Positions 1 to 12,541 of a stretch of 64,000 nt of DNA are shown here, piece after piece; positions within the stretch are counted from its first letter, which is position 1, and each line of letters begins with the position of its first letter. The notes under the pieces were generated by a model. It worked only from the letters and a program-made list of their open reading frames with translations, was not told where the DNA came from and made no database searches. Source of the DNA: Xiphophorus maculatus. Taxonomy: Eukaryota > Chordata > Actinopteri > Cyprinodontiformes > Poeciliidae. The DNA lies in NCBI RefSeq assembly GCF_002775205.1, contig NC_036457.1:12252996-12316995 (forward strand). Direction: 5' to 3'. A program made the position numbers and the translations under genes.

Positions 1-1654
1 AGCCGGTAGATTTCACAATAGTGTGGTTTTATGGAGATTTATGTTGGAGTGAATATGTTGAACAAAACTTCAGGTTTGAGGCCAAATTCCTGCTGTCACC
101 ATTTGAGTTAACTGTTAATCAAAAGTATGCAATTTGCAAACTGATAATCCGTAAAACTGTGAAAACAAAATAACCAGTCAACGTATATAGTATAATAACA
201 AGTAACGATTGTTTTTTGCTTTTTAGAATAGTTGTAATCAGTGACCTATCCATCCGTCTTTTCAGTCTCAGATTTATTCTGGTTCCAAAATTAAAACCAA
301 TCACTGTGAAGTTAAACACCATAACCATAAAATTTTATGTTAATACTTGAAAATTAGATTAAAGGTGAAGTAGATAAATTAGAGTCGAAGAGAGTCTGAA
401 ATTCTGACTTTAAAAAAGTCTGGAAATCCTGAAACTATTTTTTGCTCGACTAACACATTTCCCACAAAGAGAGGGATAAGAGCTGAGTCAGGTCTGCTCT
501 CATTACTCAGGGAGAGATCTGTGGGCTTTTTGAAGTTTCCTTTTCGTTTTGAACTGTAAATCTGCTACTCGGCTTTGATGCCAAGTATTTTTTCTGTAGG
601 CTGCAGCTTTTGTTGCACAAGGAAAACACACTTCTTCAAATGTATAAGTTCATTTTAACAAAATGTGTGCTCAGATTCTCAGAAGTCATTGCGTTTGTGA
701 TCACAGTTCTGAATGTGTCCGTCAGTATTGTTCCCTAACACTTAAAAAACAAAACTCATAAGTTTGAGAATCAGACCTATTCAGTGAGAACATATCAAAA
801 TATTTTTGGTGGACATGAAAGCAATATTTTCGACTATTTCAAGATATTAAATAAATGTCTTGCATGGTTGTACGAAATTTTGTGGATCCTGAGAAATGTT
901 TGCTGACTGAACCAGGATACCGCCTTAGTTTTTTCTGGAGCATTGCGCAGCAGAAAGTGTCTGCAGCGCAGCCTGTCTAGGTCTCCCAATCCCAGCCTGA
1001 AGCAGGCCAAACCATCGTTCTCTCTGTGGTTGAGAAATATTTCATTTTGAGGTGCATTTAGAGCCCCAGAATGCATAATCTTTAGGAAGTATCTGGTAAC
1101 TCCAGCGTAAACATGGCCTTTACATTTTTCTTTTCCCTAATAAATTCACTGTCTTTTTTCTGAGTCTACACTGAGCATATTTTTGTCAATGCAGAGGGGT
1201 TTTTTTTTATAAAGAAACTGACAACAATTAACCCAAAAATGTATAAAACCAAGCCTTTCCCCTCCCTCAACTGCGTTGTCAAATATTTAAAAAAAAAACT
1301 TCCATCTTGCCTCTGCCATCACACAGCGAGAGTGCAGACACATGCAGGAACATTGACATTTCCCTGTTTGCTCAATATTGTGTCATGTTTAGTCAAACGG
1401 CAGTAAATCAGTAGCTTGGAATATTGATATTTCATCAGGGGATTCACCCACCACAGCAACACTTAACTCTGCCCACACCTGAAGCTCCAGGGTGACCCAG
1501 ATGGAGTCAGGAAGTCTTTCCGTGGCTTTGGTAAATTGACTGGATACAATGAATGGAGAGAAATGATGGAGAAAATGAAAAGATTGCTGAAAAGAGAGTC
1601 AGCTCTCTTCAGAAGGACTTGGAAGATGGCAGAGATTGTTGACCACTTTTAAGT

Positions 1655-2090
1655 AGAGGTGCAGAAAAAAAAATCCTAGTCCTGGAAACTGGATCGATTC
1701 AAAATACTCAAAAATTGATTTTACTCTGCTTAATTTTTTGTAAATTTATATTGTGAATTATTCTTTGATATGTTTTTTTTTAATTAAGAAAAAGCTAGGC
1801 AACTAAGCTATCCTAAAACTGGTAATATAAGTTACAAAATTTGATGTTTAAATATAAACTGATGCAATCTAATACAGAGCCTTATAGAATTCTTTTAAAT
1901 TTGTTGACACTGTCTTTTCCTTTTTTCAGTCACATAACTTAAATAGGATCTTTAAGCAGTATAAATAGAAAAAATTGCTTCTGAATCAAAAATTGATTTT
2001 GACTCTAAAATTGTTTCTGAATACGATAATATTATATTGTGACCCTAAAAATCAGAATCAAATCGAATCGCTAGACACTGAAAGATTCAC
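1655..2090. mobile_element. Possible diverged hAT-like MITE
   Basis: An AT-rich segment whose two ends both carry AATTGATTTT-like and ATCGATTC/AATCGAATCG-like motifs, as in fish non-autonomous DNA elements. No clean terminal repeats or target-site duplication could be fixed by eye, so both identity and edges are uncertain. Confidence 0.25.
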
Positions 2091-2267
2091 ATATGTATTT
2101 TTAAGTCATTACTTTCTCAAAGTAATATAAGTTGCTTTTTTTTAACATTTTTTATATGTTAAGTTTTACCCTACCTCACTTAAATAAACTAGAAATTGGT
2201 GGCATTAATTTTTCAAAGCAAATCATCGACTCTAAATTAATACATACATATTTATACAAAAAAATCT

Positions 2268-2515
2268 TTACTTGTAAAAGAAAAACATAAATTCTCTTTT
2301 GTTTTCACATGGATCTTTGTTCAGCTCCATTTTACTCTGAGATTGTTGAATAAAATCCATTAACTGAGACATGTAAGTTTCATCTACAATCCTACCAAGA
2401 GATGCCCGAGCACCTAAACTAACAAAACATGAAAAGAGAGTACTAATTACAGTAGTATAGTCGGCTTTCTGTGAAACCATGTAGAGGACACAGCAGATGC
2501 GTGGAAGAGGATGCT
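2268..2515 (-). pseudogene. Unassigned protein-like antisense frame in esrrb intron (candidate exon or relic)
   Basis: On the minus strand, a sequence resembling a splice acceptor (a TTAAC branch-like motif followed by CAG at 2518-2516) opens a frame of about 82 codons that ends in TAA at 2270-2268. Its composition is protein-like, with balanced residues, few low-complexity runs and motifs such as SLGARASLGR, VDETYMSQLM and DFIQQSQSK. I do not recognise the protein. A Tc1 relic begins about 45 bp away on the upstream side, so this could be a captured or retroposed exon fragment, a terminal exon of an antisense gene, or chance. No upstream partner exon was identified. Confidence 0.25.
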
Positions 2516-2559
2516 CTGATCAGTTAAGTGCAAATCTAAAGTTTTTTGGCCTACATGTA

Positions 2560-3154
2560 AAGCACTTTACCTCACCCTGAAAGCACTACATGTCCATCAA
2601 AAAGCATGGTGGTGGCAGCATCCGTCTGGGGGGATGTTTTTCCTCAGCAGGCTCGAAGAAGCTGCTCAGATTTAAAGAAAAGATAGATGGAGGTAAATAC
2701 AGGGCAGTCCAGGAATGTTAAAAGCTGGATAAAGCTTGAGGCTGAGGCGAAGGGTCAGGGCAAAAGCCAGACGTCCGTCCACAGATACAGTGGAATGTTT
2801 TAGATAAATAATGTATAATGTGTTTGAGTGGCCTAGTCAAAGGCCTGGGTTTGGAAACTTGATATCCAGAGATGTTCTGCGTCAAGTTAACAAAGAAGAA
2901 TCCGTCTCCCCCAGATAACTTGAAGCTGTAACTGCAGCAAAATGTAGTTCCACAAAGCTATATCTTCAGGGATCAAGGTGAACCTTTTCTTTTAGGAAAA
3001 AATGTGAAATTAATGTACAATTTTCCTTCCTTTTCATGTTTACACAATTCTATATTTAGCACAAGAAATTATAATGAAATACCTCAAAGTTTGTGGTTGT
3101 AACATGGCAAAATGTAAAGTAGTTAAACAGTCCAGATACTTTTGCAAGGCACTG
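2560..3154 (+). mobile_element. Decayed Tc1/mariner transposon (3' part)
   Basis: The segment AAGCATGGTGGTGGCAGCAT near 2605 is the hallmark of the fish Tc1-like transposase coding for KHGGGSI. It is followed by recognisable but frameshifted transposase remnants (TACAGGGCA, GGAATGTTTTAGAT, GAGTGGCCTAGTCAAAG). The 3' terminal inverted repeat ends TTTGCAAGGCACTG at 3154, followed by the TA target dinucleotide. The 5' half is missing or unrecognisable, and no intact frame remains. Confidence 0.8.
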
Positions 3155-3174
3155 TAGTTCTCCCTTCCCCCCGT

Positions 3175-3560
3175 TAAAACATGTACCGGATGTCCTCCAT
3201 CAGCTGTCTGTTTGTCAGATCTGAGGCTTGGATCGATGGCCCTTTCGCATTTGGTGGACTGATTACAATCTACTAATCAATGGCACCCCCAGCACTCTTT
3301 TCTCTCCACCTCATTCTGTCTCTTTCCATCGTCCCTCTATTTGCTTGATAAGAGCCGTTGGGAGGGCCTCTTTTTAGTCAACCTGACGGACTCTGATCCA
3401 TACCAGTTCAGATTTAGGTAAGCAGCGTTGTTGCTTCAATGGCCTGTAATCACTTCCCTATTTTCTATCAAGTATGGTGAATGGCATTGTGACTCCGGGA
3501 GCCTTTTCAGCTGTCTGTCCGTCTGTCTGTCTGTCTGTCTGCCCGCCCTTGTGACGAGGT
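3175..3560. promoter_or_regulatory. Candidate conserved non-coding block in esrrb intron
   Basis: Sequence texture changes from AT-rich to balanced, with few homopolymers and several homeodomain-like ATTA/TAAT cores (TGATTACAATC, CTAATCAAT). This is typical of vertebrate conserved non-coding elements near developmental transcription factor genes. The call rests on composition only; conservation was not tested. Confidence 0.3.
3511..3542. repeat. (GTCT)n microsatellite
   Basis: A run of about seven to eight GTCT/GTCC tetranucleotide units, nearly perfect. Confidence 0.9.
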
Positions 3561-4636
3561 GAGCGTGAAAGCTGGAGCAGAGAGTTGACGGGTCGACCTC
3601 GTCGCTTTGAGTTCAGAAGGTCAAACACTTAGTGAACAAAGGATTGTGTTATTAGGATTTACTGCGAGGACAAACGGCCCTAATAATATTTTGATTGTTA
3701 TAAACTGTAGGAATTATGTAGTTAATGACTAAATTTGTTTCTAAGACAGTTAATTCAAGTTAAACAAATTCACTTGAATGCATTTTGTGTTTCTGCAATT
3801 TAGTGCATCTCACGTATTGTGTTGTTATGGCAACTAACACCAATAAATGTAGTGGGAAAACTTTTCTATTCCATGTTGGCATATTTACATTTCCTCCATA
3901 ATAATTATTAATATCCCTGAATATTTTCATTGTCACACTCTTTTTAACATTTCCTTTACTAGTATTTTTTAACCATTATTTTACCAGGAATTCCCTTGAT
4001 ATAAAATCTGTTTTTCAAGGAAGACTTTATCACCTCAGCAAAGCTACTGGCTGAACATTTTTGTAATAACTTTTTTTATTATTATTACTTGTTTTATGTT
4101 ATTCAAACTTTCTGAGAAACATCATTTAAGGTTTTGATTCAGTGTACACAAGAATAATTACTTTTATAATTGTCACTTTTTGACTGGAATTATTGAAGCA
4201 AATGTACTTTTTGGTGATTAAGATCCCCCTGTATGTAACGGTGGTGACACAAACCACAAAACTCCTTCCCTTTTGGACCAATGATTTGGCCATTATTGGA
4301 AACTATAACGCTCTCTCTGCTTTACAGTTCTTTGCAAGAGAGTTTGCTCTGACTTATCGGCTCTCCTGTCCTTATGCACTAAAGGTCTGGCTGATGATGG
4401 CTGAATAGCTCTGGCTCATGTTTCAAAGGCCTTTACATTTGACAGATTTATATTCCAGCCTTAAGCCAACACATATAGCAATCGGCCTGTTTCAAGTCGT
4501 TCTCCTCTGGGGATTGTACAGTGATTGCGCATAGTCCATAAAACATACAGAGGTCTCAAGTTTGGCTGAAACCTGAAGTTAACAATCCTGGAAAGAAAAC
4601 CTAACAGTGTTACAAATCTTTTTTTTTTTCCAATAG

Positions 4637-7600
4637 GTTTTTCTACACTGTCCCTGGCAGATCAAATGAGTCTTCTGCAGAGCGCCTGGATGGAGATCCT
4701 GGTGCTGAGCATTGTGTTTCGTTCGCTGCCCTGCGAGGACGAGATTGTATATGCAGAGGACTATGTGGTAGATGAGGAGCAGGCGAGGATCTCAGGCCTG
4801 CTGGATCTTCACGTCGCCATCCTGCCGCTGGTGCGACGCTACAAGAAACTGCGCATGGAGAAGGAGGAGTTTGTCACGCTCAAAGCTATCGCGCTCGCCA
4901 ACTCTGGTAAGATTCAATCTTTCTAGCCCTAAAGGGAATTATTTTTGCAAAATTAATTATAGAGAAATGTGATTAGGTTTTTTAAGGAGTATGAAATCAC
5001 ACAACACTGCAAAACAACCAAAGAAAAAACATATAAGTGCATTTTATAAGACAGACAAAATAAAATAGTAAACAATCAAACAAAAAAGTTGCACTCTGCT
5101 CATCTATTGGTACCAATGCTAATTGTTTGCCACTGGTTGAAAAGTAGACCTAAAAAAGTTTTTTTTTAATTTTAAAAACAACTTTTATGGAGTTATTTGT
5201 ATTTTTTTTTTTTGGTATGTTTTTTTTTCATCTGTATTTTAAACTGTTTCATAATAGTTTGCTAAATCTTTTGTTTCTCTTGCTGAATCTCTTCATGTCA
5301 GGGGTGCTAGACTTTGCTCTAAGCTGAAAATGAAATGACTTCAAAGAAGATTTTTTGCCACATAAGCTTATTTTAGCATTAAGACATATACATTCAAATT
5401 TGTGACTACAACATTTAAAAATTGTTGAAACGTTCAATGGGTATTATTCATTTTACAAGGGTTTGTCCATGACAAGAATTGGCCACAAAATCTAAGCCTG
5501 GAAAAGAATTAAATTCAAATAAAATAAAATTGTAGAAACTCTGGAACTTAAACTATTTGAGTTCATACAATTCTTTGTTCATCTTTACATTAGAGGTCCC
5601 AAATCCACACACCAGATCTAAAATAAATTAAAAAAGTTAGCATTTAAGTAAACAAAGAATTTCAGCAGCAGAAAAAATGTCAAGTGCTGATGTATATCTT
5701 GTGAAGCCATCAGTTTCAGGATAACGGCTCCATGATAAGAGTAAAGGTCAGAGTTTTTTTTTCATTTATCGCAAGTGTGCATGTGGAGCTTCATGTTAAT
5801 TTGTGCGCAGATACATGTGTGCGTGACTGTCGCTGTGCTCTCATTCCCTCCATCTCCATCGCAGTGGCTGCCAGCGCGGCTCTGCCGAGGGAGATATATT
5901 TAGCATTTCATTAGAAAAACAGGGGCTGTCAATAAAATGTGTTAAGTGAAGTGGAATGAGCGTCGGGGAGCGACGGGCCTCGTTTGTTCCAATGTGAAGA
6001 TGCTGCGCCCGTATCGACAGTTTGCTTTTCATGAGGCTGGGCCTGTCCCCCACTAATCAATGACTGTTAGGAGTCTTTTCTCCTGCCTGACTGAAAAATG
6101 AAAAAAGATGCTGAGCCCAGAGCTTTGCTCATCTGATTGCAAACACTCCACAGGAGCAAAAGAGGGGGTGGAAAGGCAGGGATTGGAAATGTAAGGGAGA
6201 AGTGTGGGAGAGGAAAGGCCTGGGGTTGAGCGGGAGGCTCAGCGAGGGCAATAGGGCAACTTTGGCTCGTTTGAACAAAGTCCCGCGGAGCTTCGGCTTC
6301 ACTGGTCCGGAGGGTGTGACAGCTGTGGAAATTCATGGCCATTGATTTTGTAATTAGCAAAGTATCGACGAGATTGATGCCAGGCTGCTGACAGATTACA
6401 CGGAAATTGTTTCTTCAAAGTTAGTTTTGCATGCCGGCCTGTACCGCCTTAAATAACTCCACATATAAACACATTTGAACACATTTTCAGTAGCTTCACA
6501 CACACACATCTTACCATGCTGCCAAATCAGGATCAGATCAGTGTTAACATGAAGGTTTCAAACAAAGACTGCTGGAACACATGTGCGGTCCACATAGCCT
6601 AGTTAATTTCCCAAGATAGAAATGCAATTTACACAGAAGGCGACTGGTAAAAGAGACTTAATCAGTCAGTTAGGAACATAATTAGCCTTGTACTTTCCCT
6701 TTTTTCTTCCTCATTTACATGTTTATACACGGTCTTAACTTCACTCCCTAAATTCATGACACATAGCTGATCCAATTCCCTCACTCTTCATCTAGCAGAC
6801 ATGCTTTTGGGATGATATAACACTGAGGAAAAGTACTTTTTCTGTTTATGGATAGGCAAGCAGACTAGAGCGACATACTACGCTTGTCTACTAAAACCCT
6901 GCGTCACCTCGTCCTTTTTAAGGACGACTATGCTTTTTTTTTATTCCATCGTCTAAAGTTATACATAGAGAAGAATTTTAAAAAAAGTCTCAACTGGTTT
7001 TATCTTAGAGCCTATATATAAGGGGGCCAACTGCTCTTTCTTATGGAAATGAAGGCCATCTGCCACCATCATTCAGATGAACGATATCCTTGTAATGCAG
7101 CCATCTGAATTCATTAGCAAAATGGGGGGATGTACACCGTACTCCGTGCTACCAAAAAGAAATGAATCTTTCTCCTTTACCACTGTATATTTATTCCGAC
7201 CTGCGGTGCACGTCTCTCTCCCCTGAGCCTCGGCCACGCACAGGCATTTATTTAAGGAGCATCATTAACTACTAACAAGAGAAAAGCTCTCTCCAAAATT
7301 GCATGTCTGCATTTACAAGCTGTGGAATGTAAAACCAGCTGCAAAACAGGTAAGTGCAGCTGCATATTTGTGTCGCATTGCACACACAAAAATATACTTT
7401 ATTGTTACTGAATGAATTTTTAAATAGCTTTGTAGCAATGAGGGGCTACGCTAATTTATATTAATGTATCAAAATCTGATCAGTCTCAATCTCTTTCCTA
7501 ATTAGGGAGCAGATTTGTCATATATTTTGAAGAAGAAAGGAATAGGTTTTGTATATTTATTGAAATTTTATTCAGCTTAGAGCTACATATTATTAATATT

Positions 7601-8886
7601 CACACAAGGTTTATTTCCTAATGATTGGTTAAGTAAAAAGAAACACAAAAGGAAACAAGGTTCGACAGACACTAAGTAATTTTAAAGACTGTTACAGAGT
7701 AAAGAGGAAAGAAATTGGAATAGGAAATACACTCTCAAATTATTGTCTAAGTTAATTAAAAGCCTAAATTGTATTGCAAAAGTCTACTGTTATCTCTGTG
7801 TATAAAGAGGATTTTTAAAAGTAACTTTGCTTTTACACCTAGAAGTATTTTTCTGAGGAGAATGGAGAATCCCAAAGAATGTTGGGATTTCCTTTGACAG
7901 AACCAGAATACGAGAGAGCACAAGAGTTAGCACTATAGGAAAAGTGAATAACTTTGGGTAGGAAGAGGCCGTTTACTTCCCCTGAAACAACAAGTGTTTC
8001 TGCCTCCTACTGGCACCTAACTCTCTCTCCCAAGGCTGCAAAGAGATTACTGTTTTTGGCGGGGAGTTGCCCTGGTTTGTTGTATGATTTGATTATTCCG
8101 CACTTTGGATTTGAAACCAAAAGAATATCAAATGCAAATTAACTGCCTAAGCTGAATCCTGTCTCTTCAGTTAAAGGATAATCAAACAATAATTTGAAGG
8201 AGACTTTGAAATATTTTTAGACATTCAAATAGCTTTTAATCTAAGCAGCATAGTAAGGTCTTAAAATAATTTATATCTGGAAGATTATATGATGCAATTT
8301 ATAGAGAAGATGTTATTTTGACCAGATTTGAAGTCATTGCAAAATCTGAGTCCAGCACAGTGTGATCAAGTAATTTAATATGTGTGAAAGGTTAAAGTTG
8401 GTGTGTTTGTGTACACAACAGCTTTAAAATATGACAAAACCTGAGTACTATATTATAAAATTACGTTTAAGGTTTTTCTGGTTACAGAACTGTAATAAAA
8501 CTTTAATGTTGCATATTTCAACAAATTAAACCCCCCAAATATTCTGCTGCTCTAAATGTTCTAATGAAGTTTAGTCTCTTCTCCACATCACATATACCTC
8601 TTTCTTCATCTTTTCTCTCCATGCCCCTCCTCTTGCTCCAGACTCCATGCACATAGAGAGCATCGAAGCTGTCCAAAGGCTCCAAGACTCTCTGCATGAG
8701 GCTCTGCAGGACTACGAGGGATCCCAGCACCCAGAGGACCCCCGACGTGCAGGCAAGCTGCTGATGACCCTGCCTCTGCTCCGTCAAACCGCCACAAAGG
8801 CTGTTCAGCACTTCTACAGCATTAAAATGCAGGGCAAAGTTCCCATGCACAAACTATTCCTCGAGATGTTGGAGGCCAAGGCTTGA
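4637..8886 (+). CDS. esrrb: Oestrogen-related receptor beta, 3' coding exons (ligand-binding domain, partial gene)
   Basis: Orphan nuclear receptor acting as a DNA-binding transcription factor in the nucleus. Two coding exons are visible: 4637-4906, entered after an AG acceptor behind a poly-T tract, and 8642-8886, ending in TGA at 8884-8886. The GT donor at 4907 and the AG acceptor at 8640-8641 join in phase to make an Asp codon (G|AC). The product, about 171 residues, is the second half of the ERR ligand-binding domain. It includes [15 protein letters not shown] and the helix-12 AF-2 motif LFLEMLEA two residues before the end. YAEDY and VRRYKKL fit ERR-beta better than ERR-gamma, and the chromosomal company (ylpm1, prox2, dlst) fits human 14q24.3. 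The ATG at 4666 is internal, because the frame continues upstream to the splice site. The DNA-binding domain and N-terminus lie outside the window. A fish-specific ERR paralogue remains possible. Confidence 0.9.
5830..6430. promoter_or_regulatory. Candidate conserved non-coding element, last esrrb intron
   Basis: About 600 bp of high-complexity, relatively GC-rich DNA inside an AT-rich intron. It contains several ATTA/CAAT cores (CACTAATCAATGACTG, GCCATTGATTTTGTAATTAG) and E-box-like CAGCTG. No frame through it resembles a known protein. Inference from texture only. Confidence 0.35.
7030..7380. promoter_or_regulatory. Candidate conserved non-coding element, last esrrb intron
   Basis: A second balanced block with CATTAACTACTAAC, TGAATTCATTAGC and CAGCTGC motifs and little low-complexity DNA. 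It resembles enhancer-type conserved DNA in composition. No coding potential seen; conservation untested. Confidence 0.3.
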
Positions 8887-9215
8887 CACCTGGAACAGCT
8901 GCATCATTCAGTCAGAGACGAGCAACGGCCCAAGAGAAATAAAGGTGGAGTGCCAATTAACAGCCAAAGGATGACACTTGGGCTCTGAAGTCATTTTACT
9001 TATTAAAATAATAGCAAAAATTGAAAAAGGAAAAAAAAGAGACTTGGAATAGTTTTAAAAAGGGTGACTATAAATTTGACACAAGTGGGATGACAATAAT
9101 GTATATAGAGGTGTACAGAAATCAGGCAACTGCGGTCTTGTTATAACCAGAGACCCATTGCTCTATATCACTTGAGTCTTCTGTGAATTTGTTTCTTATT
9201 TTGTTTTAACCTCAA

Positions 9216-9221
9216 AATAAA
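9216..9221 (+). terminator. esrrb: Proximal poly(A) signal AATAAA of esrrb
   Basis: A canonical hexamer 330 bp after the stop codon, followed within 40 bp by sequence that could support cleavage. Alternative signals exist at 8938 and further downstream. Confidence 0.45.
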
Positions 9222-12200
9222 AAAGTGACAGTATAAAGAACTGTACAGCAACGTAGCCATATTTTGTGTTCCAGTTTCTCCTCTTTTCTTATCTCACTTG
9301 TTCCAGCAATTGACTCTAACTGGTCTTCATTTACAAGTATTGTAAATTTTGGGAAGCCTCACTGGGTGGAAGGGAGAATTGTTTAAGATCCTTTCTGAAG
9401 TTATCATCAAAGATGGTAATTTCCACGTAATTACCTCATACTTGCTTCATTGTCTTGATATTTTAATCTGATTGGTTGGTCAAATGACAGAGGTCAGTCA
9501 GCTATCATTTCTAACTAAATGTGTGTCTGAATTGTTCACTCGTTCAAATTACTATCCACTTCAGAGACAGTCCAACATTTACCAACAAGTTTTAAATGTT
9601 CAAACTGGAATTTCATCCTCTTTGTATTGTTGTGGAAATTTGTAACATGCAACAGGCGTATGTACAGTTTAACACTAAATTCTTCACTAAATTGACGTTA
9701 GTGCACTGCACCCTGAGTTGACAGATCATGCTTATTACTCTTCAAAATGCCAATATTAGCATTCTAATTTACAGGGAATATAAAATTCCCTGTAAAATGC
9801 GTTAAAATTCAGAAATTTTGAAGGATTTTCCGAATTTAGATCAGTGCATTGATCAGTGCACACAAGTTTGTGGATATGAGAGATTAAAAATAGATTACAA
9901 ATTCCACAATACACACTGTATTCTCATAATCACTAGTTAACACCACAAAATTAGTGACAGAACGAGTGAACTTTTCATTCGCAGCTGAAATGTTTGCACT
10001 TATGATTAATGTGACAAAATGAGTACTAACACAAGCTGGCTATTGTTTAGTGATTTTTAGGAAACTGCACTTCTTCCCCATTCTTTTTGTGCTGACACTG
10101 GAAACTAAACATGCTGTGAAACCAACTCAACAATGATAAGCTATATCTTGTACTGATGAAAGTGTTGTTGTTTTTTTTTCCCTAAAATTATGTAATTATC
10201 AACCGATACAACAGGAGGGTCATGCTATAAATACCAACTTTGTGAGGACTTTAGGTGCTTGTTTGATGCTATGCTAGTTTTTAAGGCTTTTAATTGTAAT
10301 TGACACCATTTATTTATAGAAGTTTTGTATTTTTAGTTCCATCTGTATTTGTTTAACTCAGAAACTTGGTGTCACTGATATTGATTTTGCCTTGAAGCTC
10401 TTTAGCCGTCATCTGACGAGGCTAATATTTTGCAGAAGCTATCAGAGAAGCTACCAAACATCAAGATGGCAAACTTATCACAGTTGGTCTTCTGTGCAAG
10501 TAATTGTTTTACTTCAATACTTTTGATTCATTGAGGTTAAAGTGCATTCTCACTCGAACTCCTATTAATCTGAATCGTTTTTTAGCTTGGGTAATATGGC
10601 GAATTCAAGGAAAGTCACATTTTGTTTAGTAAATCCTGGAATTAGCATCCAAGTAAAACATTCAGCGGCTAGAGTTTTTGACTTTTCTGGGGTTTTTACT
10701 GATTGTTTTGTTTGGGTTTGGTTTTTTTTGTTGTTGTTTTTTTCTCAATTTTAACCCAACCAGTGGTGTTGGGGGTTTTATTTAGCTTATAATGTCTTCC
10801 TTGAATCCCAACGGAAATCAGACTGCTCATGAAATTCTTGCAGATTCATAACTAAATAAGAATAGATTATCAGCAGTACTAATACTTGATATCCTACTTT
10901 TTGGTTGAAGGGATATTTAACAACCAAAGTAATTTTTGGATTATTGTTACTATATGAGACTTATTTTCTCTCCAAATGTGGATCACAGGGTAAAATGTTG
11001 AAGCTCAGCTTAAACTTTGAAGAGACTTACAGTTTCTTGTAATTTTTTAAGTCACATCTAAGTTTGAATATTTTTCATCATTTTGGATAACACAAGATAG
11101 GGTACCTTATTGCATCTGTAACGATGTAGTGTGCGTCATTACAGCTCACTGACATTTAGCATATTTGTTTTTTTAATGGCGGTGCTAAACATTCAGAAGC
11201 AACACTTAAATTGAAACATGAGTATAATCCACAATTAATCATAGGTTTTAAGAGCGCAGGATCTGCCAGATGCAAACTAGTTACCAAAGGATACTGTTCA
11301 TTTTGCTTCTTCACCAGTTTTACAGTTTTGGTGTTTTCATATATGACTTGTTTGGATATGAAAATAAAATACCTTCTACCTACTGAATAGTGGATGCTTT
11401 GGATAAACGTAGAAAATAAAGGATTCAAAGTAATTTTGCATAAACTATAAACAAATTTGGAGTGACTCCAATAAATTAAGATGGGGATCATAGTTATGAG
11501 ACTTTAATCATTAGATAAAGTTAGATTGAATTGGAAGAGATTAAAATGAATAAAAAATAAATTAATTTTAAGTCAACATAAAATAAATAAATTACATTTA
11601 ACTGTTCTTTGTGATTTACGATATGTCTATTTTTATTTCAACTTTCTTTATGTCCCAAATTCATCTACGTAACATTCAACTACTTAACTACAAAGAGAAA
11701 TGAAATTATATGCATTGGTTACATACATGGAGCGAAATGATAAGATTACAGGTAGGGAGTGTAAGTAGGGTGAAAGGAAATGGTAAAAAGTTGTTAAAAA
11801 TGGGAATATGAACTGGTGAAGGGGCAAACTGACATGAGTTGACTCTAAATTATTTAAAGACATTACCAAGCATATCATAATATTGCCTCAGTTGGTGACA
11901 TATTTCTTACAGTTTTGTTCATCTAAGCAGGTAAGAAGGAACATTTAATAAATATGTGTCAATAATAAGAGGACAGGTTACTCAGCAGCTTTTAGGGATT
12001 TAGTGAGAAAATATAAATTCCACACGAAGGCTGTGGTGTCTTTAAAAAGTCAAGTGCCATTAGCTTCGCCCAAAAGCGATGGAAGCATACGCAACTAGAA
12101 ACTCTGAGGCTCTACCAGAGAGATGATATTAATTAACTAGAGTATAATGCATAGATTATTTTAACCGTGCGTTGATGAGAATAGTTTCCATGGTGCATCT

Positions 12201-12416
12201 CCCCAATTGTTAACCAGCTTATCCATCCCCAAGTGAAACAAGGGATTTATTACCTCTGATTAGTATCAAACCAAAGCAGAAACACTCACACAACTGCGTT
12301 TATGAAATGATGAGCTGTTTTTACATAAATATGTTATTCACAACATAATAATCATGGGTATAGTTCAGTTCTGTTGTGTTCATTTACTCTAAGTTCGTGA
12401 TAGTGAAGAAGGCGCA

Positions 12417-12541
12417 TCCATCCATCCATTTTCGAACACCCTTGTTCCTAGTGGGGTTGCGAGGGTTGCTGGTGCCTATGTCCAGCTAACGTTCCGGGCG
12501 AGAGGCGGGGTTCACCCAGGACAGGTCGCCAGTCTGTCGCA
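12417..12541 (+). mobile_element. Short retroposed repeat with target-site duplication (teleost LINE/SINE tail)
   Basis: The CATCCATCCATTTTCG start, the GTGGGGTTGCGAGGG-type core and the end ACAGGTCGCCAGTCTGTCGC match a repeat abundant in many teleost genomes, probably a LINE-derived tail. It is flanked by an imperfect 12-bp direct repeat, GAAGAAGGCGCA at 12405-12416 and GAAGAAGGCACA at 12542-12553, as expected of target-primed insertion. Assignment to a named family is not possible by eye. Confidence 0.75.

Larger units (their letters stand above)
1..4636 (+). other. esrrb: Intron of esrrb upstream of the penultimate coding exon
   Basis: AT-rich intronic sequence. It holds a possible diverged MITE (about 1655-2090), a protein-like antisense frame (2268-2515), a Tc1-like transposon relic (about 2560-3154), a more GC-balanced block that may be conserved (about 3175-3560) and a GTCT microsatellite. 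I see no esrrb exon here. Confidence 0.75.
4907..8641 (+). other. esrrb: Last intron of esrrb
   Basis: Begins GTAAGA and ends in a pyrimidine-rich tract with CTCCAG just before the last exon. No exon or clear transposon is seen inside. Two long blocks (5830-6430 and 7030-7380) stand out as balanced in base composition and are listed separately as candidate regulatory DNA. Confidence 0.85.

Noticed and set aside
4666..4926. ATG at 4666 as a separate gene start
   Set aside because: The frame continues upstream to an AG acceptor and matches ERR residues there, so this Met is internal to the ligand-binding domain.
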